Of a stretch of 64,000 nucleotides of DNA, positions 37,701-50,445 are shown one piece after another; the stretch's first letter is position 1; each line of letters opens with the position of its first letter. The DNA is from Opisthocomus hoazin. Lineage: Eukaryota; Chordata; Aves; Opisthocomiformes; Opisthocomidae. Location of the stretch: positions 73,775,403 to 73,839,402 of the forward strand of contig NC_134419.1 in NCBI RefSeq assembly GCF_030867145.1, in the 5' to 3' direction. Made by a program: the position numbers and the translations under genes. Under the pieces are notes generated by a model. It was not told where the DNA came from. It did no database searches and saw only the letters and a list, made by a program, of their open reading frames with translations.

Positions 37701-40700
37701 ATCAGCTAATACTTCTTTTCAAATCCAGGATGGATTCTTCTAAACATGGTAACTGAGTTTCAGATGTGACATAGCTTTGTACTATAGCTAATGTGGACAA
37801 CATTTGAGAGCTTCAGTGCTGTTGCTGAAGTGCCTTAACCTGTAAAATGGGTTGTGGTGTCTCTGCTGTCTGGAAGAGAGCTAAAAGTGCATGGGTTTTG
37901 TTGGTGTGTGGTTGTTTTTTGGTGGTTTTGGGTGTTTGTTTGTTTTTTTAAATGAGTATCAAGAACATATGTTTATGTTTTTCTTTCATCATTTAACAAA
38001 AACCACAGAGAATGTCTAAAGATACTTTGACAAAAAATGAAAAACTAACTAGTCACATGGTCTGCACGCAATAGCAGGAGTTGCTGTGGTAGTTGCTCTT
38101 TCATAAAGCAGGTACCTTCCAAATCTGCAAAGAATCCTTAGTCTGGACACCTGCTTACACCTTTGTGCTGTTTCTATGTTGGTTCTTTCATACAATAGGA
38201 AGCCCATATAAAAATACAAGGTAGTTTTTTATCCTAAAAGACAGATGTGTTTGTGCGCATGTTGAAAGACTTCTAGTTTAATATTTAAAACCTCAACCTG
38301 GTGTCCAAAATAAGAATTCTTGCCAATAATATTGCTATATGTGATGCTGTGATTATTTTTTTTTTTTTTAATGTGTCTGGTGGTACTGATTGCAGTCAAA
38401 ATACCAGACTCTCTTCTTTTCGCACAGAATCTACCTGAAGCACGGAAGTCCAGTTAAAATGATGGAGAGTTACATTGCAGTCCTTACAAAGGGGATCTGC
38501 CAGAGCGAAGAAAACGGGTCTTTCCTCAGCAAGGATTTTGATGCTCGGAAGGCTTATCTTGCTGGTTCCATCAAAGGTTAGTTAATACCAGAAGTCTCTA
38601 TTCTAATTTCTTTTGTACAATATAAAATGCAACCCAGTTTTTATGTGTACTTAAGTAAATAGCGTTAATGGTATTATCTGTGCTGTTATTATTAAGCTTC
38701 TTCAAAAAACAAATTATAATATCAGCATGCATATCTTCTGTAAAATATTTTTCTCCTCTTTTCTAGATATCGTGTCTCAGTTTGGAATGGAAACAGTTAT
38801 CTTATATACGGCACTGATGTTAAAGAAGAGAATTGTAGTGTACCATCCTAGAATAGAAGCTATCCAGGAGTTTACCAGGTACTTTGTCAATCCCTACCTC
38901 CCCACCCACCCCTAAAAGTCCCAACAAATTTTGAACCTTCATTGAGAGAAATGCCCATATTTTAGGGAAAAAAGTATTTCTTAAACCTGTTTATTGAAAT
39001 CCTGCTCTTAAGGCTTTAGCTACGTGTTTGTCAACTCAGAGAAATTTAGCTGTAGAATGAGTGATAAACTCTGCGTCCACTGATAGTACAAATCTCTATA
39101 GTTCGTGTGTGTGCATGCCAAATGAGACCTAGTCATACAAGCTCTTTCTTATGACATACATTTCATACTGTGAAACTTTAATTAGTGTGAGTGTCTGTGT
39201 GTCAAGTACCGATCTAATTTCCCTAGGACTTTGCCTGCCTTAGTGTGGCATCGACAAGACTGGTCAATTCTTCATTCATATGTACATCTAAATGAGGAGG
39301 AAGTGGAAGCCTTAAAAGCCTGCACAGGTAGTGATAATTTGTTCATCAAAAATATAAAGAAAATTTAATTTTGGTTTCTGTTGCTGCAAGGTCTTGCCCC
39401 AGTGCTCTTTGGGGAAAAATATGGTAACTTAAGGGTTATTAAAACAGCATCATTTTCTTTACAAGAAAGCAAATCAACTAAGCAAGTATGTGAGAAGGTA
39501 GCTGTTTAATCTGGTGTTTCTGGGTGGATCCGCATCAGTCTACCCCTAACCACAGATACAGCGCAGCTTTGAGACTTCTTTGACGTTGAAAGTCTTACTG
39601 CTGTGCAGAAGCAGCTCACTTTAGATAAGCTACATTTTTTTCCCAACTTCTACACATAGCTAATAACTGAATTTGTAGGATTTTTATTTTTTCCAGTTCC
39701 TAACTCTGAAGTTCCAGATTTTTATTCTGAGTGCTGCCAGTGAAATCTCTGGCTCCTGATCACAGGTAGACTTTACCAGCTATATAGTAGTTTATCTGCG
39801 TGACAGATTGCTGTGTATGTGGCGTACTTAACGCATAACCCAGGAAGAGGCCCTCGGTTGATGCGAAGGTCAGCATGACACATAATGTGGCAATTAAGAG
39901 GCTTCTCTATACAGAATAATGAGCAAGATGACTACTGATCTTCAATATTTCTACTGCTTTACCAACAGTGCTTGTTTCAGCTCACTAAACATCTTCCACA
40001 GAGAAAAGCTGCTCTGAGTTTGCTCACCTGGCGTGCAATAAATAAGAAAATCTGCTGGTTTTATTCCTCTGTTCCAGTCTCATACTGACTTAGTGACAAG
40101 GGGCTCCGGAGTGGAGATTCTTTAAAAGTGGAAGTTCAGTGGCTTTTCCATTTGCAAATGAATAATTTTAGTAGCAAGGTAGGAAGAGAGTTTAAAATTT
40201 CAAATCGATAACCTTTTCATGTTGCATGTAGTGTTAGCGGTTCATGCATGTTCAAGGCAAGTTTAGAAGTTGATGTTTAAGCTCCTCGGAAGTGAAGCAT
40301 TCTGCTGGACAGACTTGTTAAATGACTGATAATACCAGGAGAGCAGCCTCCTGGATCCAACGAGTATTGTGTCAAATACTCGTAGAACAGATATTAGGAG
40401 TGTGATTTTTCCACAGTATCTTGGTTTTGTTTTGGTTTTGATCCTAATCTTGCCAAAATTCTGCTCTCTAGGTTACATTGCTGGATTCACGGATTCTGAA
40501 GTGAACAGCAGACCAGACCTCTACGACGTGTATGTGAATTTGGCAGATAGCGAGATCACTGTTTCTCCTGTAGTAAAAGGTTGGTTGCTTTTTCTGTTTT
40601 GGATTTATAGCCCGTTCATTCCAGAGTTGATAGTAATTGCTGAACCTCGCTGTCCATCCAGGTGCTGAAAAGTCAGAATGTCAGCTTCTGTCTTTCAGTT

Positions 40701-42044
40701 GTGTTGAGACTCTGGAAGACTGGTGAAAGCTGGAATTTGGAAGGACATGCTTAGTGTTCCAACAGATGTACAACTGAGATTCCAAAATATCCATGTTAGA
40801 CAATTACATGGAAGAGACATTCAGCTGAATGCAGAGATATCACATGAGTCTTCAGAAAAACATTGCACTGAATACTTGGAGATAGAAAGGAGACTGTGTA
40901 TGGTGCTTGTCACCTTGCTGCTCCGTGTCATCTGCCTAGGGCCACTTTAGAGGTAGATGATTTGCCTGTGCTGGCGTGGTGGTTGATACGTCAGGTTACT
41001 GCCTTTAGTGACTGATTTCAAGTGGTGGTGATGAAGAGGACTCCTTGTTTTGGCTTGTTATTCATAGGCATTTCTAGATATCACAGAAATGGTCATTTTA
41101 TGTGATGTGTTTTCTTTCCCTCCCCCCCCCCCTTACTCAGAGGCAATGACAATGGGAAAACTTCACAAAGAAATTGGACAACTAATTGTTCAATCTGCAG
41201 AAGATCCAGATAAATCAGACAGCCAAGTCATTAAGGTTAATATTTTAGTTTTATTTTGAAATGTAGCTAAATTACTTCTATTGCTGTATCTTGGTGGAAG
41301 TGGGGGCGTAGGAGACGGATTGTCCCTGAGAGTCAGTCAATCTCTTCTACTGACTGCCTTTTTACAAATGAGCGTTTTTATTCTTCATACAAGTGTAAAG
41401 TTTGTATTATCTCTTGGGTAGCCACATTGCTGAAGAAACTAGTATTGATTGTAGGACTTCCAGTAAAATTAATTTCCCAGTTTTATTTTGCTCAATACCT
41501 TGTGAACAGTATTGTCAATACCTTTGAAAAAGTCCTACTGAGATATGGCTTCTCAGCTGTAAAGCCTGATTTTCATGATGATGCTTATTTCACTTCCTCC
41601 CCTATCTAATAGATTATTAGACATCTCGCAACGCAGCGGCTTAGTCAGGAGAGCTCAGTTAGGCCGGCTCTTTATTCAGCATTGCACAAGAGCAGGCTGA
41701 AGAGCTGTGCAAGTTTGCCTTAAAATAAATGGGGTCTTTAGTTAAAATTAACTAGTTATTTATCATTATTTTCTTTTGCTTCTGTATTGTTTGGGTTTTT
41801 TTGTACGTTAAAACATTATAATACCTAGTACTATATTCATGGCTGCTTTTTTTTTCTTTTCTTCAAGGATATTTCTCTGAAGACAAAAGAAATCTTGGCT
41901 ACTTTAGTCTCACTTACTGAAGTTTCCGATGGCAATGAAAAACCAACCCTTAACTCTGAGGCCCTGAAACAAAAGCGATTTCCACCAGCTACAGAAAACT
42001 TTCTTTTTCATTTAGCAGCTGCTGAACAAATGCTCAAAATCTGA
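34507..42044 (+). CDS. DENND10: DENN domain-containing protein 10 (FAM45A)
   Basis: DENN-family protein of late endosomes; the human protein is linked to Rab27 and endosome/multivesicular body homeostasis. Nine coding exons, all GT-AG and in phase: 34507-34552, 35074-35270, 36463-36542, 38428-38576, 38767-38878, 39227-39327, 40472-40579, 41141-41235 and 41868-42044 (TGA 42042-42044). They give 354 residues, against 357 in human. Recognisable blocks are [90 protein letters not shown] and [20 protein letters not shown]. The chosen ATG has a strong context (AAG-ATG-G) and aligns with the human start. An in-frame ATG at 34393 would add 38 Gly/Ala/Arg-rich residues and is less likely. No truncation is seen. 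Intron 3 carries a CR1. Confidence 0.97.
35990..36200 (-). mobile_element. Ancient CR1-like fragment in DENND10 intron 2
   Basis: The stretch CCTGCCTCCACAGCCGCCTT then GGCAGAAAATTGTGGAAGTT (near 36118-36160) looks like antisense amniote CR1 3' sequence (CCTCTGGCAAGGAGTTCCACAGG-like). It is strongly diverged and its borders are uncertain. Confidence 0.45.
37195..37541 (+). mobile_element. CR1 LINE 3' end, plus orientation, in DENND10 intron 3
   Basis: Reads GCGACAGGACAAGAGGTGAT, then degraded ORF2 C-terminus, then GGTCCCTTCCAACCCAAAGC and two tail octamers ending near 37541. The frame has several stops, so it is older than the 21.3 kb and 33 kb copies. It lies in sense with DENND10. Confidence 0.9.
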
Positions 42045-42130
42045 TGTTGATGCACTTCAGTGTTATGGACCAATTCAAAAATAGTGTCTTTGCCATACAG
42101 ATAGGTATACCTGATATTTTATATGGAAAA

Positions 42131-42136
42131 ATTAAA
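42131..42136 (+). terminator. Candidate polyadenylation signal (ATTAAA) of DENND10
   Basis: ATTAAA lies 87 nt after the DENND10 stop codon. A canonical AATAAA occurs further on at 44532-44537, which would give a 2.5-kb 3' UTR. Sequence alone cannot say which is used. Confidence 0.3.
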
Positions 42137-45100
42137 GGTATAGGAGCAAATGTCGTATTTACCGATATATAGTGCTGAATATCAGAGCCTGACCGGGAAC
42201 ATACGAAGGCATATTTGGGAACATTCCTGGTGTCATTATGTTTCCCCAGCTATAACTTTGTATTTCATATCACAAGGTGAGTGTATATACAAGTAGCATG
42301 GGGCCGTGCGTCCAGGCTGTGCCAGGCATTATTATAGCGGCCATCTGTCCTGCAGGTTCCGGATGTTGGGCAGCTCTGTTCTTGCTCTGATTTGTCTGCG
42401 TGGGGTCTGGAGCACGGGCTGCGGCGCACGGGCTGTAAAACCAGCTCAGTTGAATGCGCAGTTGGTCTGAGGGCTCGTTCTCAGCTTCCAGGTGTGTCAG
42501 CCTGTCAGATACTGCTCTTGCTCCGGACTGCCCGATACCTGGCAATCCCAAATAGATGGACAAGTTCTCTTCTTTCTACTTGAAAGTGTCTAGGTGTAAA
42601 AAAGGATGTCTGGGAAAAGCTGACGTGGTAGCCTTAGTATATAAAGGAAGAGGTATTTTAAAGCTCAACTGGGAGTTGAGCACCTCTTTTGGACTCTTGC
42701 CTTAGAGGTTTTCCCCCCTTTTACTCCATCCCGTGCCTCTGATGGAGGGAAAATAGGACAGGTTTACTATATTTAAAATGGGGCTTTCTAGGGGGGTCAT
42801 GGACAAGTGCTGCTTTACAGGTGGAGTCACTTAAGAAGTTCTTAGGGTTCTCTGCTGAGAAGGTACCTGGCCATTCATCCCTGATCCATTTGACAGAAAA
42901 TCAGATTAATTAAAGCTGGATGGACTAGAAATGTTCAAATGGCCAAGTACCACAGAGAGAGCATCAGCCTCTTAAACTGCTTGAGCTGTAACACGGGTAC
43001 TATCTGATGGTGCTCTGTGTAGACTAAATGTAGATGGAAACTTTTCAAATAATAGTGAAAAATGGGAAATAGTTTAGAGAAGATTAAATTTTGCCTACTT
43101 GTTTGGTTGTGTAGCCGTAACTCAAGAGATTTTTTTTATTTCATTGAGCAGCCTAAAACTTAACTGCTTTGTAATCTTCTGAGAAGAATTTCGTCTTTGT
43201 AGGGAAATACTCTGAGCCAAACAATCTATATTTCTTCAGAAATGTCCACAACAAATCAGTCAATTCTGCAGTAGCACTTTGTTATAAGAAAAAATAACCT
43301 TTTTCCTGGCCTGTGTACAGGTAGGCTGTAGCATGTGGTTTTACACAGAGATTTTATACTTATGATTAAAACTTTAGTAATCAATATTTATATTGTTACA
43401 TAATTGGATGTTTGCTATTCTGAAACTGGTAGAGCTCATCAATAACTATGTGCAAGCGATAACGGTTTGAAAAAGGGTTGTCCTCTTGCTATGTATCGTA
43501 TGTCAAGGAAATCTATTTTAGGATGTGATTAAGGAATGTGGCATCTGTGTATAAAATGGCTAGTTATTACAGTCAGTAAATGAAAGCCCTTCAGGATAAT
43601 CCCCTATTTTCAGGGGTGTAAAATTCTACTTTAAACACTTACTCTGTAGTTTAAATGCTGAACACAGAAGCATGTGCATTTAAAAAAAAAAAAAAAAAAA
43701 AAACAAAAAAAAAAACCAAAAACTTCTGAGAAAAATACTGCAGTTGCCTTTGTTTACCTGTAAGTGCTCTGCAGCTTTTTTCCCCATTAATGATTTTTCT
43801 TAATGGTTCTTTAATATTGCTGCTTCTGGTTTGGGACTCTTACAACAGACAGAATAGCAGAACTGAAAAAATGTGCTGAAAATTCCGTTCAGGACCTACT
43901 TGAAAGTCCACTGAAACTGAAGTCTTTCACGAAGAAAAGCCTGAATGCGCTTTCAGTCAGCTGTCTTAACACCACACTGTAACTGGGAAGAAATTCATGT
44001 AGTTTCTTATTAACAAAAAGCCTTAAGGTGTGTCATTAGGGTAGTGCAGGTGTTAGAGAGAACCACAAAAAGCAGAGCAGCTCCATTACAAACTAAATAC
44101 TGATTGCCTCTTTTGCTTTCTGTTTTGGAAGCGTTTAAGTTGAAAATCTCAATGTTGTGTTAGATGTCATGCGAAACAAATGAAATGTAATTTTGCACAT
44201 TTTTGGACTCATAGCATGCTTATGCCTATTAAAAAAAAAATCCTGAACAGTCTACCCTTTAATTTATGTAAATTTATGCTTGAAGAGTTCTGACCACTGA
44301 GTCACAGGCCTTAGCTCAGTTGTGCAGTCCTGGGATTAAGCTGCGGCTCGATGTTTAGGTCGGAAATGTACTCTGCATGTCCAAACAGCTTTGTCATCTG
44401 TGCTGATCTTTCTGTCAGCACTGTGAAAGAAGTATTGGCCTCCCCCAGCGTCAGTACTTTCAAAGGATTGTCCTAATGTGCTTGCATTTTCTTCATGATT
44501 TTTGACACTATTTCCTCTCAGAAAGGTTTGGAATAAAATAGAAAAATCTGGAAGGTCAGGACGGGGAAGATTTCTGCTTATTTCTCACTTCCCTTTCCCC
44601 AAGACGCATACAAGCAGACTGTGTGCAGTTGCTGGTTTGGCAGTCAGATGACATACTTTCTTCTTCCTCCTAGAAGCAAAGATGGTGTAAGATGAAATTG
44701 TCATTCCTGCCTTACTCATCTTACTGCCTTTCAGTTCCTGGATAAATACAAAACGATGAATGCTGGTTCCTGTTGGCCTGCTAAGAGACATGCCTCCAGA
44801 AGGCCTGCAGCACGCAGAATCATTGAAAGCCTTGAGTTCAGATGAAAATTGTGGCACTCCTCCTTCCTCAGCTGAGGCAAAAGGCACTCCCCGAGCACGG
44901 CGCCTTGCTCACTGCCCACGTGGACCAGTCGGCGCGCTCGCCGTAGCGAACAGCCCCACTGCGTCTGTGGGGATCGGAAGGGTGGATAGCGAACCGAGAG
45001 AAGGCTGGCAAGGGGGAGCAGGGTAGACAGCCCATCCCTTCAGCTGTGATTTTGCCGAGTTAATTGGGCTAGTCTCTTAAGACTGACTCTATGTTGGTTT

Positions 45101-46980
45101 TAATGCTTTCATCCCCGGGGTTTTAGTCCCTGTTATGAGCTGGCCTGCCTTGTTTCCTCTGCCAGCAAGTGTTGGGGGGAATGTTCTGACTGAGAGCAGT
45201 ATAATGCCGCGTAGCCTGGAAAAAATGGACGCAGGCCATCTGACAGCATCCATCTCAAAACCGCTGGCTGCTTCTGCTTTCAACCTCTGACTGCTACCAA
45301 AGGGGCTAAGGAGGATTTATTAGTAGTGTGTTGCGAGATGTCGCTTGAAGCAGCTACATTTCTAGATAAAAAACAAGCCGTAAAGCTCAGTGTGGGAGGT
45401 TCACAGCTGCCTCTTACTGCCTTACCCCCCTCCCCAGGCAGCTGCCTGGCTGGAGCCCGAGTTGGAGGGATCACTGGTGGGGTGAGGTCACTCCTTGCAG
45501 CTGCCAGATGAGGCGAGACTTGGGAGGAGGCTCCAGAGACTGGGCAGCAGCTCCTTCCAGAGTGGCACTGCGCAGCACATGGCGTGGTCTTTGCTGCCTG
45601 ACAGGGAAGCAGCCACAGCACAGGGCTCCCTCCCTGTCTGCATCCTTCCTTCCTCAGCTCCTACCCCCTGCAGGGAGAAACAGGGTGGCTGTGCTACGGC
45701 CTTGGGGGTAACACGAGGACACGAGCTCCAGCTGGGGAAATGCTTTGATCTTGGTATTTCCCAGTGTGGGAGTGGCTGATTTTATTATCTTTTTTTAAAG
45801 TTACATTAAAGGGATGTGGAAGCCTCATTGTCTGTTCCTAAATTTCAAGATGACAAGCTGCGTAGGTGGGGAACTGCTACCATATTGTGCTCTACCAAGA
45901 CTTAGGTTTTCCTTGGAGCTGAAGGCTTCCATCTATTGTAGTTTACCACACCTTAAACTGGTTCCACCACTAATGCATTGTCACGTAACACACCGTCCGG
46001 TGCTAAAGGCAGGAGACAGACCTGCCTTGGGCTGGTGTGTTGTTAATCTATTCCAAGTTACGAAGGGCAAGGCTGTCCTATAGGTGCTCCCAAGGCCTTC
46101 ACCCATCGTGATGCTTTTTGGCTTGTCTCAGTCTTGTTCCCCTCGCTTACTCCTCTGCACTACCAGGTGTCTGGTCCTGGCAGTTCTAGTTCTGGTCTCG
46201 TAATGACTTTATTTCAAGACCAAGGATGCCAGGGCCTTTTTAGCAATGTATTTGCCCTGCCCTGGTTTGGGAAGCAGCTGAATCACCCAGGGTGACAATT
46301 TAAATGGGAGGTGCTTGCCATCCTCTTCTGGAAAATTCTGGGTAGGGCAATATAGGAGAGAATATATAGGGAAAATGGGGGAAAGGAAAGAGGTATTTAA
46401 TAACTCTGAGAGCACTGTGTTTAATATGGCGAATTTCAACTCCAGTATTCAGTAAGAAACTGGTAGAGTTTGATAATGGGCAGCTGTAATAACAGACACT
46501 ATTACCAGGCCTATTCCGTAAGCCTTACTCACAGACTTGTAATGACATTAATTTGCTTAAAACATGCAAGCGTGGTGCCGGAGAATTTATAGCTTGTCCA
46601 GTTACCATGACGATTCAAAGTTCACAAATGTGTTATCTTCAATTTGTTGGCTTTGCTCTACTGTTGTTTTTTGTGGTGTTTTTTTTTTTCTATTTGCTTC
46701 CACTGTCATTCATGTAACTAGCATTTACTGTAGCCATTCTTAAATAATGTTTAGAAAAGGAGTGGGGAGATGTGTAGGTCTTCATTGTAGTGCCAATTAA
46801 TGTTCACTGAGAGCGGAATTAGACCCCATCTGAGTTTGCCTTTGGTATGTTATTGAAATAGGATTAATAGAGAAACAGGGTTTTAGAGAATTTAACTGCA
46901 GGATGTTAGCTGTGCCACCGTTACTAGAGATTTGGAAGGAGACAAACACTTCATTGAGAGGCAGGCTGAGACTGTGAGCC
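42137..46980. other. DENND10 downstream region, no gene recognised
   Basis: May hold a long DENND10 3' UTR (AATAAA at 44532). An A-rich tract lies at 43682-43715. From about 44750 to 45780 the GC content rises, with unsupported open frames on both strands. I found no conserved peptide or RNA gene here. Confidence 0.5.
43682..43715 (+). repeat. A-rich homopolymer tract
   Basis: A run of 22 A, one C, then 11 A. It might be the tail of an old retrocopy or part of a UTR, but no parent sequence is recognisable just upstream. Confidence 0.85.
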
Positions 46981-46984
46981 TGTT

Positions 46985-47160
46985 CCACCTGACCCTGTGG
47001 TAACTAAGGAAAAAGAGCAGGGCAAGCCTCCTTCTCCTTGGTGTCCCTCCAGCTCAGGAGAACTGAGTCTGATGTGACCTTGTCTTCTTGTGTCTCCTTT
47101 CGGCTGCCGTCGGTGATGACATTTGGCCAGGCAGACCTTTGGTCTGACACGGTACAATTG
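46985..47160 (-). mobile_element. Ancient repeat (CR1 3'-type), minus copy
   Basis: The reverse complement reads GTCAGACCAAAGGTCTGCCT then GGCCAAATGTCATCACCGAC, matching the amniote repeat head GGGTCAGACCAAAGGTCCATC that ends some CR1 families. A related copy in the opposite orientation begins at 49118. Confidence 0.5.
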
Positions 47161-47229
47161 CTTTTATGGTGTTGACCCTGGTAGGATTTTACTATGTATT
47201 TAAGAACATGACCCACAAAGACAAGACTG

Positions 47230-48390
47230 TGTGACCTTCAGTGCAACCCCCCCCTCCCTCACCTGGCGATCCCGAAACCAGCCAGCACTGTATTCTTGCT
47301 TGCCTTACAAGCATCGCTAGCTGGCATAACTGGTCACGCCTGGCACCCCAAAATTAGCCAGCATTGTATTCTGGCTTGCAGTGCCAGAATGGCTGGCTGG
47401 TGTAACCAGCCATTTTTCATGTCCTTGAAGGAAGGCAGTGATTTGGGACAACTTGGCCCTTTCCTCGTCTTTGTGCAAGAGCCGTGAGTTGGGTCGATCA
47501 GGTGCCCCCTGACCACACCTGGAACCACTGATGGTTGGAGTTGTACCTGCCTGCAGAACTGTGCCTTCTGGCTGGTACTGGAATTGTATAATTACTGTCT
47601 GAACATCGAGATTACATCATGTGGATCGTGACCAGGATGGAAAATTACTGCTGCCTGAAGTCAGTCATCTTGAGACCCTACAAACAGCGGTGCCAAGGAA
47701 GGCCCTTTGAGCTCGCCTGGTCCGCAGCGGGCTGCGCCCAGGAGCTCCCTCTGGGTCGGACACCGCTCAGAGTAACTCACAAACTACCTGGGCTGATCTC
47801 CTTGAGACTCAACCTTCACCCCTTGAGAAATCACTGGATTTGAAGTGAGTATTTCACTGAACTCGAGGGGAATTTTTATGATTGTGTGTGTGAGGTGATT
47901 CAAAACATAATATCCTATTACTGTGATTGCAATAGCCAATTCTTTCTAATCACTCTGCAAGTGCAAAGTTAACCAGGGGTTAATAGCTGCTAAATTCCTG
48001 TGATTCTTTTTCTCTCTCTAAACTGTGAACACACCATGAATTGCTGCTAAGCATATCCCGTAGTCATAAACCGTTGTGGTCTAAGGCCGGTTCTGGATCC
48101 GGCCGCACCCAGGCTCCTCTCTGAGAAGGAGTTCAGAAGGCCAGGGGGTCCACTCCGAACCTGGTGACTCAACGGAGGGTCTCCCTTACCCCTTACACTT
48201 TTCTTCCACTCTGTATAAACCATTTTGTACTCAAACCCCCCTTTGATTTTGTATTATTTCATTCATTTAAGAAGAAAGAGAGTGAACCTCGCCAACAAAC
48301 TCTGTAAGATCACTTTTTCTAAATTTTCAGTAAAATGTTTTCTTGCAAAACCTTTGATCATTTAAGTGACCTAATCAGCCATTTGCGACA
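47230..48390 (+). mobile_element. Possible solitary LTR of an endogenous retroviral-like element
   Basis: About 1.16 kb of GC-richer sequence. It starts TGTGACC and ends near GCGACA. An internal imperfect duplication of about 75 bp (47268-47344 and 47345-47416) is followed by a TATAAA at 48214-48219. This layout resembles an LTR with U3 repeats and a promoter. I found no primer-binding site, no gag or pol frame, and no clear target-site duplication, so borders and identity are tentative. Confidence 0.3.
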
Positions 48391-49110
48391 CCCTGTTGAG
48401 TTCAGCAGGTGAAAATGATCCTTGAAGTAGTGCAGACTCTCTGCCACTCTAAGGTTTGGCAGCTTACAGACAGTATCCGTGCTGTCTTCCTGGAACAAAT
48501 TACAGCGTGCTCCTCTCAACGTCCAGGTCCTTCGGACAGGCTGCTGCTCCCCTGTCCTCTTTCCCTGCCTGACCCTTCCCCTCCCTGCAGTGAGCTGTTA
48601 GAGGAAGGCTCAAAAAAGGCAGAACTCAAACAAGAAACTAAACTCGGCCCCCAACTTCCTGCTTTTGTTCAGTGCCAAACACACGGCAGGAGCCGTTTTC
48701 CTGCAAGAGCTCAGGCCTCTGTGCTGCTGTCTTCCTGTAGGGATGGGGTGGGCTGGGAAACCCTTGGTTCCCCCACACCAGGAAAAGAAATTTAATCCTG
48801 CAGCAACTGGAGAGCAGGGACCTGGGTATTGCGCCCTACGGAAGTTAAATTCTGGCAGACTTTAGAGGCTGTACTTGTAAAATTATTTCTGTGAAAGTGA
48901 TAATTACATCATTTAGTGCATATTTATCCTTGTCGCACACAGCCAGCCTTAGCAGCACCTCGCATAACACCTTCAGGAGCCATCTCTCCTATGACCCCTG
49001 CCTACAGTTACCTCAACCACAGTGTCTCCTACTACACTTGTGGAGCTTCTGTCTACCCTCTTCCGCCGGGAGAAGGTCTGATCTTGATTTTGTGGCAGGT
49101 CAGCAAGCCA
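48391..49110. other. Intergenic, nothing recognised
   Basis: Mixed-composition sequence with two chance open frames (48409-48795 and 48665-48865, plus). No conserved domain, repeat or RNA was seen. Confidence 0.5.
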
Positions 49111-49117
49111 CAGGAAA

Positions 49118-49740
49118 GCAGCTGTACTGGGCCAGACCAAAGATCTCTTCAGCCAAATGTCACATCCCAGCGGCCACCAAAAGTAGACATAAGAGAGCGT
49201 GAGCAGGCAAATAAGCTATTTACTTACTACTCCAGTAGCGTGGAGCTCCTGAACTTCTTTTGCTGGTGTAATTTCCATGAATTTGGTGTCCTTCAGTGGA
49301 TTCCCTTTGATGGAAATGCTCATTCTCCTCTTAAATTCACGTCAGATTTTAGTATCTGTAATGCCCTTTGGTAAGATCATCGAAGTTCGGCTACACGTTG
49401 GGCTATCTGCCACCACCTCTAATTCCGCTCCTAGTGTTAACAGTCAGCTCACAGCCCAGATGTGAAGCTGGATTATCCCCTCTGCCAAGCTCATTACTTT
49501 TCACTTATCCATTTGGTATTTCACCTGTTTTTACATCTGGTACTGTAAAATCCTTCTGCAGCTCTTCACAGACAGCCCTGGTCCCCTGAATAATTTCGTA
49601 TGAACAGCAAAATTTATCCCCGCGCTGCTCAACAGGCTAACCCTTATGCCACATCTCGAAAGACAGCTTTTTTTGTTTGGATGAACCTCGTCAACTTGCA
49701 AAAGTGGGGATTCCTCATTGTCCACCAGAAGGTCAGAAAG
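49118..49740 (-). mobile_element. Ancient CR1-like element, degraded
   Basis: It starts with GGGCCAGACCAAAGATC. A later part (about 49480-49620) has AAATCCTTCTGCAGCTCTTC and AGCAAAATTTATCCCC, matching antisense amniote CR1 (GATCCTTTTGTAGCTCTTCGC-type). The order fits one minus-orientation element with internal loss. The coding frame is gone. Confidence 0.5.
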
Positions 49741-50445
49741 TTCCCAGTGGCTTCAGTGTAAAAAACAAGTTCTAAAGCTCAAGGGGCATCAGGCCTCACA
49801 GCTCCTTCAAGGATGTTGAGAAGGCCAGGAGTTGTTTTGTAGCCAAGTTTGACACCCGGTGCCTCAACATCTCTTAAACAACTAAATTTAACGAAATATT
49901 ATATTGCCATCAGGGTTGCTTTGTCTAATACCACTTTAATGGCTACCTCACACCTGGCTCATCCTTGAAATGAGTGTTATTAAATACAGTGAAACGTGCA
50001 AAGTGTTCTGGGAAGAACCAGCTTGACTTCAGCCAAAGGACTGCAGACGTTCATGCCTCTAACAGCTGTGCTCCTGGAAAGCAGCATCTCAAAAGCTGCA
50101 GCAGCAGCAGAACAAACTCTTGTATTCAGTAGTCTTTTACTTAAGAAGTCAATCACAGGAGGAAGCATACAGAACACGGTTTGGGACAAACACTGTGTTA
50201 CAGTGCTTGCTGGTACAAATATCATTTACAGCATTAAGTTATGTGTGCATATCTGCCTGTGGGCTGGGGCCTGCCAAATCATTTTGCAAAGTCTGCCTCT
50301 TTATAGACCACACCTTACACACCAAATCTGGTATGTAGGCCACCATAAATTCACGATTCAGCTGGTCACATATGCCAATTGAATTTGTTGATGGATTCAG
50401 AATTCACTTCAATCAGAGCACACATTTACACGTGAAAGCCAATCT
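49741..50445 (-). other. Probable SFXN4 3' UTR
   Basis: Lies directly downstream of the SFXN4 stop codon. A possible ATTAAA signal on the minus strand is at 49935-49940. No conserved coding frame is present. Confidence 0.4.

Noticed and set aside
44585-45780. Several 60-113 codon frames on both strands
   Set aside because: They occur in a GC-richer stretch, overlap each other on opposite strands, and lack domains, splice structure or homology that I can recognise.
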